From: Caulobacter sp. SL161
GTDB taxonomy: Bacteria; Pseudomonadota; Alphaproteobacteria; Caulobacterales; Caulobacteraceae
Direction: 5' to 3'
DNA length: 64,000 nucleotides
Assembly (NCBI RefSeq): GCF_026672375.1
Contig: NZ_JAPPRA010000001.1
Span: 3,038,001 to 3,102,000, forward strand
The notes beneath the pieces were generated by a model that had not been told where the DNA came from, made no database searches, and saw only the letters and a program-made list of their open reading frames with translations. The translations under genes were made by a program, and so were the position numbers. Each line of letters begins with the position of its first letter. Within the stretch, counting starts at the first letter, position 1. This document shows, one piece after another, positions 50,383 through 59,322 of this stretch.

Positions 50383-51029
50383 GCCCGATGAACCGCAAAG
50401 CGCCGCGCCGTGTCGCCAAGGTCGTCGCCGCGACCGCTCTCGCCTTGAGCCTTTCGGCCTGTATCAGCGTCTTCCCGGAAAGCGAGCCGGCGACCCTTTA
50501 CCGTTTCGGCCAGGCGGACGTCAGCGTCCCCAAGGGCCCCAAGGGCGCAGTATTCAGCGTCCTGAAGGCGCCGACCACGTTCACCCGCGCCTCGGCGGGT
50601 GATCGCCTGCTGACCAGCACCCGCGGCGAGGTCGCCTATATCGCCGACGCACGCTGGGTCTCGCCGGCCTTCGTCCTGTTCGAAGAAGCGGTGGCGAGCG
50701 CCTTCCAGACCGATCAGGGGCGCGCGCGCCTGATTGGCCGGGGCGAGATCGCCAAGGCGGACCTCGTGCTGCGCCTGGAGGTCCAAACCTTCGAGGCCCA
50801 GTACGTCAATGGCCCCAAGAGCGCGCCAGAGGTGGTCGTGCGCGTACGCGGCGTACTCAACCGCAACCAGGACCGGACGCTGGTGAGCGATCAGGTCTTC
50901 GAGGCCCGCATCAAGGCCGACGACAACCGCGTCTCGGCGATCGTTCCCGCCTATGACCAGGCCCTCGCCCAGGTGCTGGGCGAGGTCGTGACCTGGGTCA
51001 ACGCCGCCGGGCCGGCGATCCAGAACTAG
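50379..51029 (+). CDS. ABC-type transport auxiliary lipoprotein of the Mla-like system
   Basis: 216 aa starting with GTG at 50379, which overlaps the mlaD stop as GTGA. Leader VVAATALALSLSAC is a lipobox. The rest matches the auxiliary component (PqiC/LolA-like group) often found with MCE systems: LYRFG, an RLIGRGEIAKADLVLRLEVQTFEAQY strand region, and a repeat of short strands with a final helix. It probably helps move lipids across the periplasm. Its end overlaps the convergent Nudix gene by 4 bp. Confidence 0.85.
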   Translation: MSPMNRKAPRRVAKVVAATALALSLSACISVFPESEPATLYRFGQADVSVPKGPKGAVFSVLKAPTTFTRASAGDRLLTSTRGEVAYIADARWVSPAFVLFEEAVASAFQTDQGRARLIGRGEIAKADLVLRLEVQTFEAQYVNGPKSAPEVVVRVRGVLNRNQDRTLVSDQVFEARIKADDNRVSAIVPAYDQALAQVLGEVVTWVNAAGPAIQN

Positions 51030-51790
51030 AGGGCGTCCAGAGGCTCGGTCACGGCGCCGTACCCGGCGTCTTCGGGGATGCGCAGGACAGCCCCGTCCAC
51101 CCAGGGCTCGACCGTCACCAAAGGGCGGCTGGTCGAGCGAGAGACGGCGTCCGAAGGATCCTGGCTTTCGGCGAGCAGTTGCAGGTTCATGCGCGTGGGA
51201 AAGATAACCTTCCGCTCGCCCGAGGCCGCCAACTCCAGAGCCCTGGCCGGCGCGATCCACTCGGCGTCCACGGCCTCGTGGCCGTCGCAGATCGCCTGCT
51301 GGGCCAGCGGCGCATGAGCGACGTAGAACCATGTGTCGAAACGCTTGGGCATCAGCTTGGGCGTGATCCAGCGCGCGAAAACCGTCAGCGCCGCAAGGTC
51401 GAGCTTCAGCCCGAGATCCTCGATGACATCAATGAAGGCGACCTTGTCCTCGGCGACAGCGGCGCGAATGTCCTTGGCCGCCTCCCCCGCATAGAAAGCT
51501 CCGTCACGGTCGCGAGCGAGCAGGATTCCGGCTTCTTCATAGGCCTCGCGAAGCGCGGCGATGCGCAAGGCCGCGCCGTCCTGGTCAGTGACGTCGAAGC
51601 CGATCGCCAGATCACGCCAGCGCGGGTCGCTATCGCCCTGATGGCTCTTGCCGCCGGGAAAGACCAGGGCGCCCGCCGCGAAATCTATCTGGTGGTGCCG
51701 CTTGACCATCAGGACTTCGAACGTCGGCACATCTCGAAGTAGCAGTATGGTCGCAGCGGGGCGGATCGCGCTCAGGGATGACTCAGCCAT
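51026..51790 (-). CDS. Nudix hydrolase
   Basis: 254 aa. Nudix box is present but stretched: FPGGKSHQGDSDPRW is separated from the REAYEEAGIL core by about 20 residues, as in the NUDT7/NUDT19 (peroxisomal CoA) type. LVFPGGK and the residues after the box fit a CoA or acyl-CoA diphosphatase. Convergent with the mla operon. Confidence 0.85.
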   Translation of the reverse strand: MAESSLSAIRPAATILLLRDVPTFEVLMVKRHHQIDFAAGALVFPGGKSHQGDSDPRWRDLAIGFDVTDQDGAALRIAALREAYEEAGILLARDRDGAFYAGEAAKDIRAAVAEDKVAFIDVIEDLGLKLDLAALTVFARWITPKLMPKRFDTWFYVAHAPLAQQAICDGHEAVDAEWIAPARALELAASGERKVIFPTRMNLQLLAESQDPSDAVSRSTSRPLVTVEPWVDGAVLRIPEDAGYGAVTEPLDAL

Positions 51791-51860
51791 GTCGAGAAGT
51801 CTGGCGCCCGCGACGACGCTTGCCCAGACCCCTTTCGAACAAGTGTTAGGTTCCGGAGAC

Positions 51861-52994
51861 TCAGGCCGACTGCGCGCGGCGCTTGCTGGCGCTGCGATCC
51901 ATCCGCTCCAGCAGATACTCGCTGTCCTCGCGCGACGCGATATGGGACGAGGTCAGGAAGCGCTGGATCATGTGCTCCTGGAAGCGCTCGCGATCATGCG
52001 CGCCGCCGTCGAACTCCAGCCCGTGGAACGCATCCACACCAGCCCGGAAGGCCGAGTAGAGACGCGAGGGCAGACCCGCCCGCTCGCAGATCGCCTTGAG
52101 ACCCAAGGGGCCAGCGTCGTGGATCATCAACCACGTACGGTGGTGCGGGACACCCGCCAACTCAGCGACGGCCCACTCGAAGAAGCTCATGTGCCCATGC
52201 GCGAGGGCGCGGAGGATCAAGGAAGGCGACAGACGCCCCATCTTGTTGAGGTGAGCGACGAACGCCTTGGGGTCCGCCGCGCGGCCCGCCTGATCGACGA
52301 GGTCGATCGTCGCGCGCTCGGTGGCGCCGAGGATCAGCTCCATGGTGCGTTCGGGCGACAACGCGTGGCTGGTCAGGATATGGTCGCGCAGCTGCTCGCC
52401 GACCATGTCGATCAGGCGTTCGGTGACCGCCAGCGGCAAGGCCGACCGATAGGCCACAGCCTGCAGCACCTGCTCGGACTTGGCGAAGCGGTCGAGCGCC
52501 TTTTGCAGCGAGACTTCCGAGAAGCGCGCATTGTCGTTAGCGCAGACCGTTGCGACCACGTCCTCCGTGCCCTGTTCGACCAGCAGGGTCGTGATCTTGC
52601 TCGACAGCTTGGGGCGTTTGGCGACCGCCATCTGGCGCACAGGCCCGCCGACCTTGACGATTTCGGCGAGGTCAGTGTCGGTGAAAACGGGCGAGAAACT
52701 GATGATCGGAAGACTGACGCTTTCGACATCGCGGGCGAGCCTGTTGGCCACATCCGGCGGCAGGGCCAGCGAGTTCTTGAGCGTTACCGCCATGGCCCGA
52801 CGCACCAGTTCGGCGGCGTCGGCGGCCATCACGCGAAGAATGTCGTGCGCGACCTCTCGCTCCTCCTCCGAGAGGACCGAGCGATCGATGCTCCGACAAA
52901 GCTTGTGCGCCGCAAGGGCGCGTTCGTCGGGCGTCGCGCCCTTCACAAGCATGCGAATGTCGGCGTCGGTGAGTGCTGCGCGTGTGGTGGCCAT
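51861..52994 (-). CDS. DUF2336-domain protein
   Basis: 377 aa, all-helical with HEAT-like repeats: ADEAELVRRAMAVTLKNSLALPPDVANRLARDVESVSLPIISFSPVFTD is the conserved core of DUF2336. Further segments LPLAVTERLIDMVGEQLRDHI and DQAGRAADPKAFVAHLNKMGRLSPSLILRALAHGHMSFFEWAVAELAGV repeat the pattern. The family is mostly alphaproteobacterial and of unknown function. Single gene with no obvious operon partner. Confidence 0.85.
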   Translation of the reverse strand: MATTRAALTDADIRMLVKGATPDERALAAHKLCRSIDRSVLSEEEREVAHDILRVMAADAAELVRRAMAVTLKNSLALPPDVANRLARDVESVSLPIISFSPVFTDTDLAEIVKVGGPVRQMAVAKRPKLSSKITTLLVEQGTEDVVATVCANDNARFSEVSLQKALDRFAKSEQVLQAVAYRSALPLAVTERLIDMVGEQLRDHILTSHALSPERTMELILGATERATIDLVDQAGRAADPKAFVAHLNKMGRLSPSLILRALAHGHMSFFEWAVAELAGVPHHRTWLMIHDAGPLGLKAICERAGLPSRLYSAFRAGVDAFHGLEFDGGAHDRERFQEHMIQRFLTSSHIASREDSEYLLERMDRSASKRRAQSA

Positions 52995-53147
52995 GGTTCG
53001 CCCGCTGGGAGCTATGCGTAGAGTCGCATCCTCGACGGTTAGGCTTAATGATTGTTTGAGCCAGGAAGCTGTGGATTAACGATAAGCCGTAACGGGGCGC
53101 AAACCACGCTCGACTAATCTCCTCCCTCAACCGAGAGGAGCGCGACC

Positions 53148-54941
53148 TTGTTCGCCGAGCGCCGCCCAGCAGTGACACCGACGGACGGCGCCCAAGTGCT
53201 CAAAGCCCTGGACGCCCAGGCCGCGCTGTTGCCTTACGCGCTCGGTGTTTTCGCCGTCAGCCTGCCCCTGTTCGTCTGGGTCGGTTCGTTCGCCGGCAAT
53301 CCCCTGTGGATGACCGCCAGCTTCGCCATCTTTGCGATCAACTGGGGCGTCTTCTACGCAGCGGTGAGCTGGATGCGCGACGAACCGTCGCAAGATCTGG
53401 CCCGACGAGCCCGTGTTCAGGTGCTTTGCGGCGTCCTGTGGGCGCTGGCGGTGATGCAGATCTCGGCCTTCGCCCATAACGCCGGCCCCGCCCGCGAGAC
53501 ACTGCTTTTGCTGGCGACCGCCGGAGCCGTGCTCTGCGCCTTCTTCGCCGCGCCCTATCTGCCGGGCCTGCTGATCATTGCGCCGCTGGCCGCCGCTGGC
53601 CCGCTGCTGGCGCAGTTCTCAAGCGCCGACAGTCGCCACGCCGGCGAACTGACCTTTGGCGCCACCGCCCTAGCGATGACGCTGGCGCTGATCCTCAACC
53701 GCATGTTCCGCCGGCAGCACGACCTGGCGATCTCCCACGAGCAGCTCGTGGTGGAGCGTCTGCGGGTGCTGGAGGAGGCCGAACGAACCGCGCGCTCGAA
53801 GTCCGACATCGTCGCGACGCTGAGCCATGAAATTCGCAACGGCCTGACCGGCGTCACGCACGTGCTGGCCGCGGCCGCCGGTCGAGGCGGCCGCGCCGCG
53901 CCTTCGCGCGAACAGCTGAACGCCGCCCTCGACGCAGCCCAAGACCTGATCGCCGTCCTGAACGCCACCCTCGATTCCGAGACCGCCGAGTCCGGCCGGC
54001 TTCAGGTCGACGCCCGTCCCTTCGATCCGGTTCGATTGGTTCAGGATCTGGCCCTGCTGGACAAGCCGCATGCGGCGGCCAAGGGTCTGGAGCTGTCGGT
54101 CCACGTCGACCCGCTTCTCCGAGAGCGCGCCAAGGGCGCTGCGATCGCAGACGCGCTACGCACCCGCCAGATCGTCTCGAACCTGCTGGGCAATGCGGTC
54201 AAGTATACGGTTCGCGGCCGGGTCGAAGTGCGGCTGGAACTCCGCGACGACCGGATCGCCATCGAGGTCGCAGACACAGGACCGGGCCTCTCCACTGAAG
54301 AGCTGGAGCAGGCGTTCGAACCCTTCCGGCGCGTCGAGCGCACCGGTGCGGGGGTGAACGGGGCGGGCCTTGGCCTGTCGCTGTCGCGTCAGCTGGCGCG
54401 GCTGATGGGCGGCGCGCTGGAGGCAAGCAGCGCAGTGGGCGTCGGTAGCTGCTTCACCCTCACCCTGCCCTTCGATCTTGTCGCGAAGGACGAACAGGAA
54501 GAAACGCACGACACCGCCGTAGCGGAGACCCCTGGGGCGCCCCGCACCCTTCGGGTTCTGATCGCCGAGGACGACGCGCTCAACGCCGCCATGCTCCGTG
54601 CGGTGCTGGAGCAACTCGGCCACCAGGTGGTGCATGCCGCCAACGGCCGACGGGCGGCGGACCTGGCCAAGATCGCCGAGTTCGACCTCCTGATGCTGGA
54701 TCACCGCATGCCCGTGATGGACGGCCCGGAAGCCGCATCCGCTCTGCGGCAGGGCGATGGCCCGAACCGACAAACCCCGATCGTCGCGGTCATCGATGGC
54801 GACGCCGAAGAGGCGGCCGAGTTCCTGGAAGCCGGCGCCGAGATCGTGCTGCGCAAACCTGTCAGCGTGGCCGGTGTGGCGCGTGCCCTGGCCGATGCAG
54901 CCGCCCTGGAGCGGACCGATCCCGCCAAGGTCGCCGCCTAG
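53148..54941 (+). CDS. Hybrid sensor histidine kinase with REC domain
   Basis: 597 aa, starting with TTG at 53148 seven bases after GAGGAG. Up to six N-terminal membrane helices (residues about 25-180) form a sensor region, then a coiled coil, a HisKA domain with SHEIRNGLTGV (His near 227), a HATPase with NLLGNAVKYT, DTGPGLSTEELEQAFEPF and GAGLGLSLSRQLARLMGG, and a C-terminal receiver with AEDDALNAAM and LLMLDHRMPVMDG (Asp near 518). It can phosphorylate its own receiver. No dedicated regulator sits next to it. The TAG stop is inside a repeat element. Confidence 0.92.
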   Translation: MFAERRPAVTPTDGAQVLKALDAQAALLPYALGVFAVSLPLFVWVGSFAGNPLWMTASFAIFAINWGVFYAAVSWMRDEPSQDLARRARVQVLCGVLWALAVMQISAFAHNAGPARETLLLLATAGAVLCAFFAAPYLPGLLIIAPLAAAGPLLAQFSSADSRHAGELTFGATALAMTLALILNRMFRRQHDLAISHEQLVVERLRVLEEAERTARSKSDIVATLSHEIRNGLTGVTHVLAAAAGRGGRAAPSREQLNAALDAAQDLIAVLNATLDSETAESGRLQVDARPFDPVRLVQDLALLDKPHAAAKGLELSVHVDPLLRERAKGAAIADALRTRQIVSNLLGNAVKYTVRGRVEVRLELRDDRIAIEVADTGPGLSTEELEQAFEPFRRVERTGAGVNGAGLGLSLSRQLARLMGGALEASSAVGVGSCFTLTLPFDLVAKDEQEETHDTAVAETPGAPRTLRVLIAEDDALNAAMLRAVLEQLGHQVVHAANGRRAADLAKIAEFDLLMLDHRMPVMDGPEAASALRQGDGPNRQTPIVAVIDGDAEEAAEFLEAGAEIVLRKPVSVAGVARALADAAALERTDPAKVAA

Positions 54942-54991
54942 AGCGTTCTCCGATCCGTGTGAAACGGTGATCGGATCGAAGAACGCCCTAA
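54938..54991. repeat. REP-like hairpin element (same family as 28183-28287)
   Basis: CTAGAGCGTTCTCCGATCC, a short loop, then GGTGATCGGATCGAAGAACGCCC. It begins CTAGAGC(A/G)TT like the elements near 28.2 kb, with the CCGATC/GATCGG inner stem, and carries the stop TAG of the kinase gene. It may act as a terminator. Confidence 0.75.
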
Positions 54992-55086
54992 ACTTTTGAA
55001 ACAGAGCCCTTTCCGCAGAGTAAGCCTTCCCTCGGCAAGCCCCCTCGCCCATCCTCGTAGGCAACGAGAACAAGTGGGAGGGAGCG

Positions 55087-56277
55087 ATGCTGGAAGGCCT
55101 GCGCGTCGTCGAACTGGCGACCTACATCGCCGCCCCCGGCGCCGCCGGCGTGATGGCCGATTGGGGCGCCGACGTCATCAAGGTCGAGTCGCCCGAAGGC
55201 GACCCGATGCGGCGGTTCTTCGACACCATCGGCTCGGATCAGGACGCCAATCCCGTCTTCGAACTCGACAATCGCGGCAAGCGGGCCGTTGTGCTGGATA
55301 TCCGCAGCGATCTGGGGCGCGAGGCGCTGAAGGCCTTGGTGGCCACCGCCGATATCTTCCTGACCAATGTGCGGTCGGCGGCCCTGGCTCGGGCCAGCCT
55401 AGACTATGAAGCGCTCAAGGCCGTCAATCCGCGCCTGATCTACTGCAGCCTTTCGGGCTATGGCCTGACCGGTCCGGATGCCGACAAGCCGGGGATGGAC
55501 GTCGCCGCCTTCTGGTCGCGCGCGGGCGTCGGTGCGATCACCGCGCCCAAAGGAACCGAACCCTTTCCGATCCGGACGGGCATGGGCGACCATGTGACCT
55601 CTCTGGCGACCGTGTCAGCCATCCTGGCGGCGGTTCACGAGCGCACCCGGACCGGCGTCGGCCGACTGGTGGAGACCTCGCTGCTGCGCACCGGCGTCTA
55701 TGCGATCGGTTCGGACATGGCGATCCAGCTCCGGTTCGGGAAACTGGCTTCCACGCGCGGCCGTCGCGAAGCCGTGCAGCCCTTGGCCAATTTCTACAAG
55801 ACCTCCGACGGCCGCTGGATCTGCTTGCTGCCGCGTCAGGGCTCGGTCGACTGGCCGCAGATCGCCGCCGCCGCCGGACGACATGAACTGGTCGACGATC
55901 CGCGCTTCGCCACAGCCAAGGCTCGGCGCGAACATGGCCAGGCGCTGGTCGATATCTTCGACGAGGCCTTCGGGTCGATGACCTATGACGCCGCCGCCGC
56001 TGCGCTCGACGCGGGAGACATCACCTGGGCGCCCTATCAGACGCCGCGCGAACTGGCGCTGGACGCCCAGGCCGAGGCGGCCGGCTGCTTCGTCGACACG
56101 CCGGACGGCGCGGGCGGGACCTTCAAGGCGCCGGCGGCGCCGGCCCGTTTCCCTGGCGCGCCAGACGGTCCGCGCGGTCCTGCGCCAAAGCTCGGCGCGG
56201 ATACGGCGGCGGTGTTCCGGGAACTGGGATGGTCAGAAGATCAGGTGGCGGCCCTGACCAGGGTCAGCGCTGCTTGA
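55087..56277 (+). CDS. CaiB/BaiF family CoA-transferase
   Basis: 396 aa. Class III CoA-transferase with GLRVVELATYIAAPGAAGVMADWGADVIKVESP at the N-terminus, the FELDNRGKRAVVLDI segment, and the catalytic Asp in PGMDVAAFW (about residue 138). It moves CoA between organic acids. Substrate is unknown. It overlaps the convergent transglycosylase gene at its 3' end by 14 bp. GGGAGGGAGCG upstream gives a ribosome site. Confidence 0.9.
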   Translation: MLEGLRVVELATYIAAPGAAGVMADWGADVIKVESPEGDPMRRFFDTIGSDQDANPVFELDNRGKRAVVLDIRSDLGREALKALVATADIFLTNVRSAALARASLDYEALKAVNPRLIYCSLSGYGLTGPDADKPGMDVAAFWSRAGVGAITAPKGTEPFPIRTGMGDHVTSLATVSAILAAVHERTRTGVGRLVETSLLRTGVYAIGSDMAIQLRFGKLASTRGRREAVQPLANFYKTSDGRWICLLPRQGSVDWPQIAAAAGRHELVDDPRFATAKARREHGQALVDIFDEAFGSMTYDAAAAALDAGDITWAPYQTPRELALDAQAEAAGCFVDTPDGAGGTFKAPAAPARFPGAPDGPRGPAPKLGADTAAVFRELGWSEDQVAALTRVSAA

Positions 56278-57130
56278 CCTTGTCATTGGCCTCGGCGAGC
56301 ACACGCAGCATCTCGGCCGAGAACATAGAACTGGCGATGCGTTGCCCTGCGCCCATGCCGCCGCCGCTGTCGCCGAAGGGGCTATTGACGTCCTGAGAGC
56401 CACGCAGGATCAGGTCCACCACAGCTTCCTGCTGCCGGATCCGTTCCAGACGGCGTCCGGTGGCGTACTGGATGAACCCCTGATCGTCAGACGCGCCACG
56501 CCCCGGAGCGGGATCAGCAACACGCGAGGCGCCGCCCGTCTTGGTCAGGTTGGCATAAAGCTCGCCGACGGTCGTGGGACGGCCATCACGATAGAAGATC
56601 GAGCGATTGGCTTGGGCGGCCTCCGGGAACATCGCCGCAGCGTTGGCGCCGGGCGAGACCGAGACGGCCTGGATCAGGCGCGCCGAGCCCTGCGGCCCCA
56701 GAAAATGCGCGGCGTAGAGCTCTCCTGCCGTGGGCGTGCGCCCGACCCGACCACGCAGGTAGGAGGCGTGATCCGACGCCAGCTCTCCCGCCATCAATGA
56801 GGCCGCGTGCGGATCCATCTTCAGCCCCAGCACCGCCTTCCGCGCCTCGTCGCCCTCGACCCGATAGCGGCCGTCGGCGCCCTGGCTGATCAGGTCGGCA
56901 TAGCGCGCGTAACCGTACTTGGAGCCGTGCTTCTTGAGGGTCGCCAGCCAGGTCTGGTCGACGAACTGGAAGAGGCCGGACGCCGATGACGTCCTGGCCT
57001 TGGCGCCGGGATTGAATCCGCTCTCGCGTTTCGCGGTGCCCATCAGGAACGTGAAGTCGACCCCCGTCGCGTTCGACGCGCGCTGGATCGCCGACTCGAC
57101 GACATTGCGGAGGGAGTTGACGGCGGGCAT
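56264..57130 (-). CDS. SLT-type lytic transglycosylase domain protein
   Basis: 288 aa. SLT domain at the N-terminus: AIQRASNATGVDFTFLMGTAKRESGFNP, with the catalytic Glu at about residue 36, then TSSASGLFQFVDQTWLATLKKHG and AAHFLGPQGSARLI. No Sec leader is present, so it may use another route or act near a dedicated secretion machine, like flagellum- or pilus-linked transglycosylases such as PleA of Caulobacter. I cannot confirm it is PleA. A canonical CtrA box lies just upstream, which fits a swarmer/predivisional-stage envelope gene. Confidence 0.85.
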   Translation of the reverse strand: MPAVNSLRNVVESAIQRASNATGVDFTFLMGTAKRESGFNPGAKARTSSASGLFQFVDQTWLATLKKHGSKYGYARYADLISQGADGRYRVEGDEARKAVLGLKMDPHAASLMAGELASDHASYLRGRVGRTPTAGELYAAHFLGPQGSARLIQAVSVSPGANAAAMFPEAAQANRSIFYRDGRPTTVGELYANLTKTGGASRVADPAPGRGASDDQGFIQYATGRRLERIRQQEAVVDLILRGSQDVNSPFGDSGGGMGAGQRIASSMFSAEMLRVLAEANDKVKQR

Positions 57131-57152
57131 GTGCTCAGGAGTCGCCGATCAT

Positions 57153-57171
57153 GGTTAATCCACGATTAACC
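57153..57171. promoter_or_regulatory. CtrA box TTAA-N7-TTAA upstream of the transglycosylase gene
   Basis: TTAA (57155-57158), 7 bases, TTAA (57166-57169), an exact full CtrA consensus. It is also a perfect 8-bp inverted repeat GGTTAATC-CAC-GATTAACC (57153-57171). It lies 25 bp from the start codon of the leftward SLT gene and 150 bp from the rightward TonB-family gene. CtrA is the cell-cycle master regulator of Caulobacter. Confidence 0.8.
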
Positions 57172-57213
57172 ACGTTCTTCGAGGGGTGCGACCAGAGCGC
57201 ACGCCGCTCCATG

Positions 57214-57267
57214 TCTTACAGGCGTAAGAAAAATCGAAGCCCGGATTACGATTGTCAATTTACAATC
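57214..57267. promoter_or_regulatory. Two inverted repeats upstream of the TonB-family gene
   Basis: TCTTAC-AGGC-GTAAGA (57214-57229) and GATTGT-N6-ACAATC (57250-57267), both perfect 6-bp arms. They sit 56-109 bp before the TonB-family start and may be operators for an iron, nutrient or other regulator. The binding protein is not known. Confidence 0.45.
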
Positions 57268-57322
57268 ACCACACCCCATGCTGACCTGATCCTACAGTCG
57301 TAATTTTCTGTGGGAGGTAGAT

Positions 57323-58045
57323 ATGGCCCTGGCCCTGAATCCCAATGGCTCCGGCATCCCCGGACTGGACAACCCGCCGCCCAAACCCGCCAAGGTGCTG
57401 CTGATCGGGCTGGGGATTTCCGGTGCGCTGCATGTCGCGCTGATCGGATATCTCGCCTATCAGAAGTGGACCCAGCCCCTGCCGCTCATGTCGCCGGACA
57501 CCGGCTTCATCGTCGAAACCGTGCCTCTCACGCCGAAGCCGCCGCCCCCGCCGCCGCCCACGGAGAAGCCTCCCCCAGCGGCCGCCGCACCGAAACTGCA
57601 CATTCCCGCGCCGACGCCGCTTGAGACCCCGCCGCCGCTCTTCGCCGATCCCCGGATCATTGCGGCGGGGCCCGCCACAACCGGCCCGGTCACCACCCTG
57701 GCGCCCACCGCGACGACGCCGCCATCGCCGCCCCAACCGCCGCCCAAGGTGATCACGCGCGCCAACTGGCAGCGAATTCCCTCGGCCGATGAGATGGCTC
57801 GCTACTATCCCGAAAGCGCCCAGCGCCGCGGACTGTCGGGGCAGGCGACCCTAAGCTGCACGGTCGCGCTGAACGGCACGGTGCGGGACTGCGTGGTCGC
57901 CGCAGAGACGCCTGCTGACGAGGGCTTCGGCGTCGCCGCGCTGAAGATCTCGCGGTTTTTCAGGATGAAGCCACAGACCGAAAACGGCGAACCGGTCGAT
58001 GGCGCGACGGTTCGCATCCCCATCCGCTTCAACGCGGGCGCCTGA
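57323..58045 (+). CDS. TonB-family energy transducer
   Basis: 240 aa, preceded by GTGGGAGGTAG. One N-terminal helix ([23 protein letters not shown]), a long Pro-rich linker ([14 protein letters not shown] and repeats to about residue 150), and a C-terminal TonB domain ([43 protein letters not shown]). It carries proton-motive energy to outer-membrane receptors. No ExbB/ExbD genes are adjacent. Two Cys in the C-domain may pair. Confidence 0.9.
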   Translation: MALALNPNGSGIPGLDNPPPKPAKVLLIGLGISGALHVALIGYLAYQKWTQPLPLMSPDTGFIVETVPLTPKPPPPPPPTEKPPPAAAAPKLHIPAPTPLETPPPLFADPRIIAAGPATTGPVTTLAPTATTPPSPPQPPPKVITRANWQRIPSADEMARYYPESAQRRGLSGQATLSCTVALNGTVRDCVVAAETPADEGFGVAALKISRFFRMKPQTENGEPVDGATVRIPIRFNAGA

Positions 58046-58088
58046 CAGCCCCTTGACGCAGACGCCCGACCTCCGGCGTTGAAGCGGA

Positions 58089-58120
58089 GGCCGGGCCGCA
58101 AGCCTTCCCGCGGCCCGGCC
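58089..58120. terminator. Bidirectional stem-loop between TonB and acyl-CoA dehydrogenase genes
   Basis: GGCCGGGCCGC (58089-58099) and GCGGCCCGGCC (58110-58120), a perfect 11-bp stem, between two convergent genes. It has no T run, so termination would depend on stem strength. Confidence 0.7.
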
Positions 58121-58129
58121 ATCTCCGTG

Positions 58130-59293
58130 TCAGTAGCTCTTGGGCAGGCCCAGAACGCGCTCGGCGATGAAGTTCAGGATCATTTCGCGGCTGACCGGCG
58201 CGATGCGGGCGATCATCGCTTCGCGGAAGTAGCGCTCGACGTCGTATTCCTTGGCGTAGCCCATGCCGCCGTGCGCCAGCACCGACGCCTCGCAGGCGTG
58301 GAACCCGGCCTCGGCGCCCAGATACTTGGCGGCGTTGGCTTCGGCGCCGCACTCCTTGCCCTGGTCGTAGAGCGACGCGGCCTTGAAGGCCAACAGGTTG
58401 GCGGCCTCCAGCTCGGCCCACGACTTGGCCAGCGGATGGGCCACGCCCTGGTTCTGACCGATCGGACGGCCGAAGACGATCCGTTCGTTGGCGTAGGTCG
58501 TGGCCTTGGCCAGCGCCGCGCGGCCAAGACCGATGGCTTCGACGGCGAACAGCACCCGCTCGGGGTTGAGCCCGTGCAACAGGTACTGGAAGCCCTTGCC
58601 CTCCTCGCCCACGAGGTCCTGAGCCGGGACGAACAGGTCCTCGATAAAGAGCATGTTACACTCGACGGCCTTGCGCCCCATCTTAGGGATCGGCTTGGCC
58701 TCGATATTCTCGCGATCAGTATAGAACAGTGACAGGCCCTGGTGCGGCTTGGCGCACTGATCCTTGGGCGTCGTGCGCGCGATGATCAGGATCTTGTTGG
58801 CGCGCTGGGCGCCGGTCGTCCAGATCTTGCGGCCGTTCAGGCGGTAGCCGCCCTCCACCTTCTCGGCCCGGGTCTCAAGGCTCGAGGTATCCAGGCCCGA
58901 GTTCGGCTCGGTGACAGCGAAGCACATCTTGTCCTCGCCCGAGATGATCCGAGGCAGAAGGCGGTTGCGCTGCTCGTCGGAGCCGAACTTCACCAGCGGC
59001 ATGGGACCGAAGATGTTCAGGTGAATCGCCGACGCGCCCGAAAAGCCGGCGCCGGACTGAGCGACCGTCTGCATCATCACCGCCGCCTCGGTCAGGCCAA
59101 GACCCGCGCCGCCCACGCTTTCCGGCATGGCCACGCCCAGCCAGCCGCCTTCAGCGATGGCGGCGACGAACGCCTCGGGGAACTCGCCGGTTTCGTCAGT
59201 TCGACGCCAGTACTCGTCGTCAAACGCGGCGCAAACCTTGGCCACGCCTTCGCGGATGGCCTCTTGCTCCTCGGTCAACCAGAATCCGGACAT
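58130..59293 (-). CDS. Acyl-CoA dehydrogenase
   Basis: 387 aa. Family segments: MCFAVTEPNSGLDTSSLETRAEK (acyl and FAD site), GRKIWTTGAQRANKILIIART, GLSLFYTDR, FGRPIGQNQGVAHPLAKSWAELEAA, CEASVLAHGGMGYAKEYDVERYFREAMIARIAPVSREMILNFIAERVLGLPKSY. The EGYAKEYD area provides the catalytic-base region of the dehydrogenase family. It oxidises an acyl-CoA with FAD. Substrate chain length cannot be told. Next to ThiO on the same strand, 29 bp apart. Confidence 0.92.
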   Translation of the reverse strand: MSGFWLTEEQEAIREGVAKVCAAFDDEYWRRTDETGEFPEAFVAAIAEGGWLGVAMPESVGGAGLGLTEAAVMMQTVAQSGAGFSGASAIHLNIFGPMPLVKFGSDEQRNRLLPRIISGEDKMCFAVTEPNSGLDTSSLETRAEKVEGGYRLNGRKIWTTGAQRANKILIIARTTPKDQCAKPHQGLSLFYTDRENIEAKPIPKMGRKAVECNMLFIEDLFVPAQDLVGEEGKGFQYLLHGLNPERVLFAVEAIGLGRAALAKATTYANERIVFGRPIGQNQGVAHPLAKSWAELEAANLLAFKAASLYDQGKECGAEANAAKYLGAEAGFHACEASVLAHGGMGYAKEYDVERYFREAMIARIAPVSREMILNFIAERVLGLPKSY

Positions 59294-59322
59294 TGGCCTA
59301 CTCCCCTGCGTGTTCTTGTTGC

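Noticed and set aside
49770..51332. 520-aa - strand frame opposite mlaD and the lipoprotein
   Set aside because: Shadow frame crossing two real genes; composition is biased and lacks motifs.
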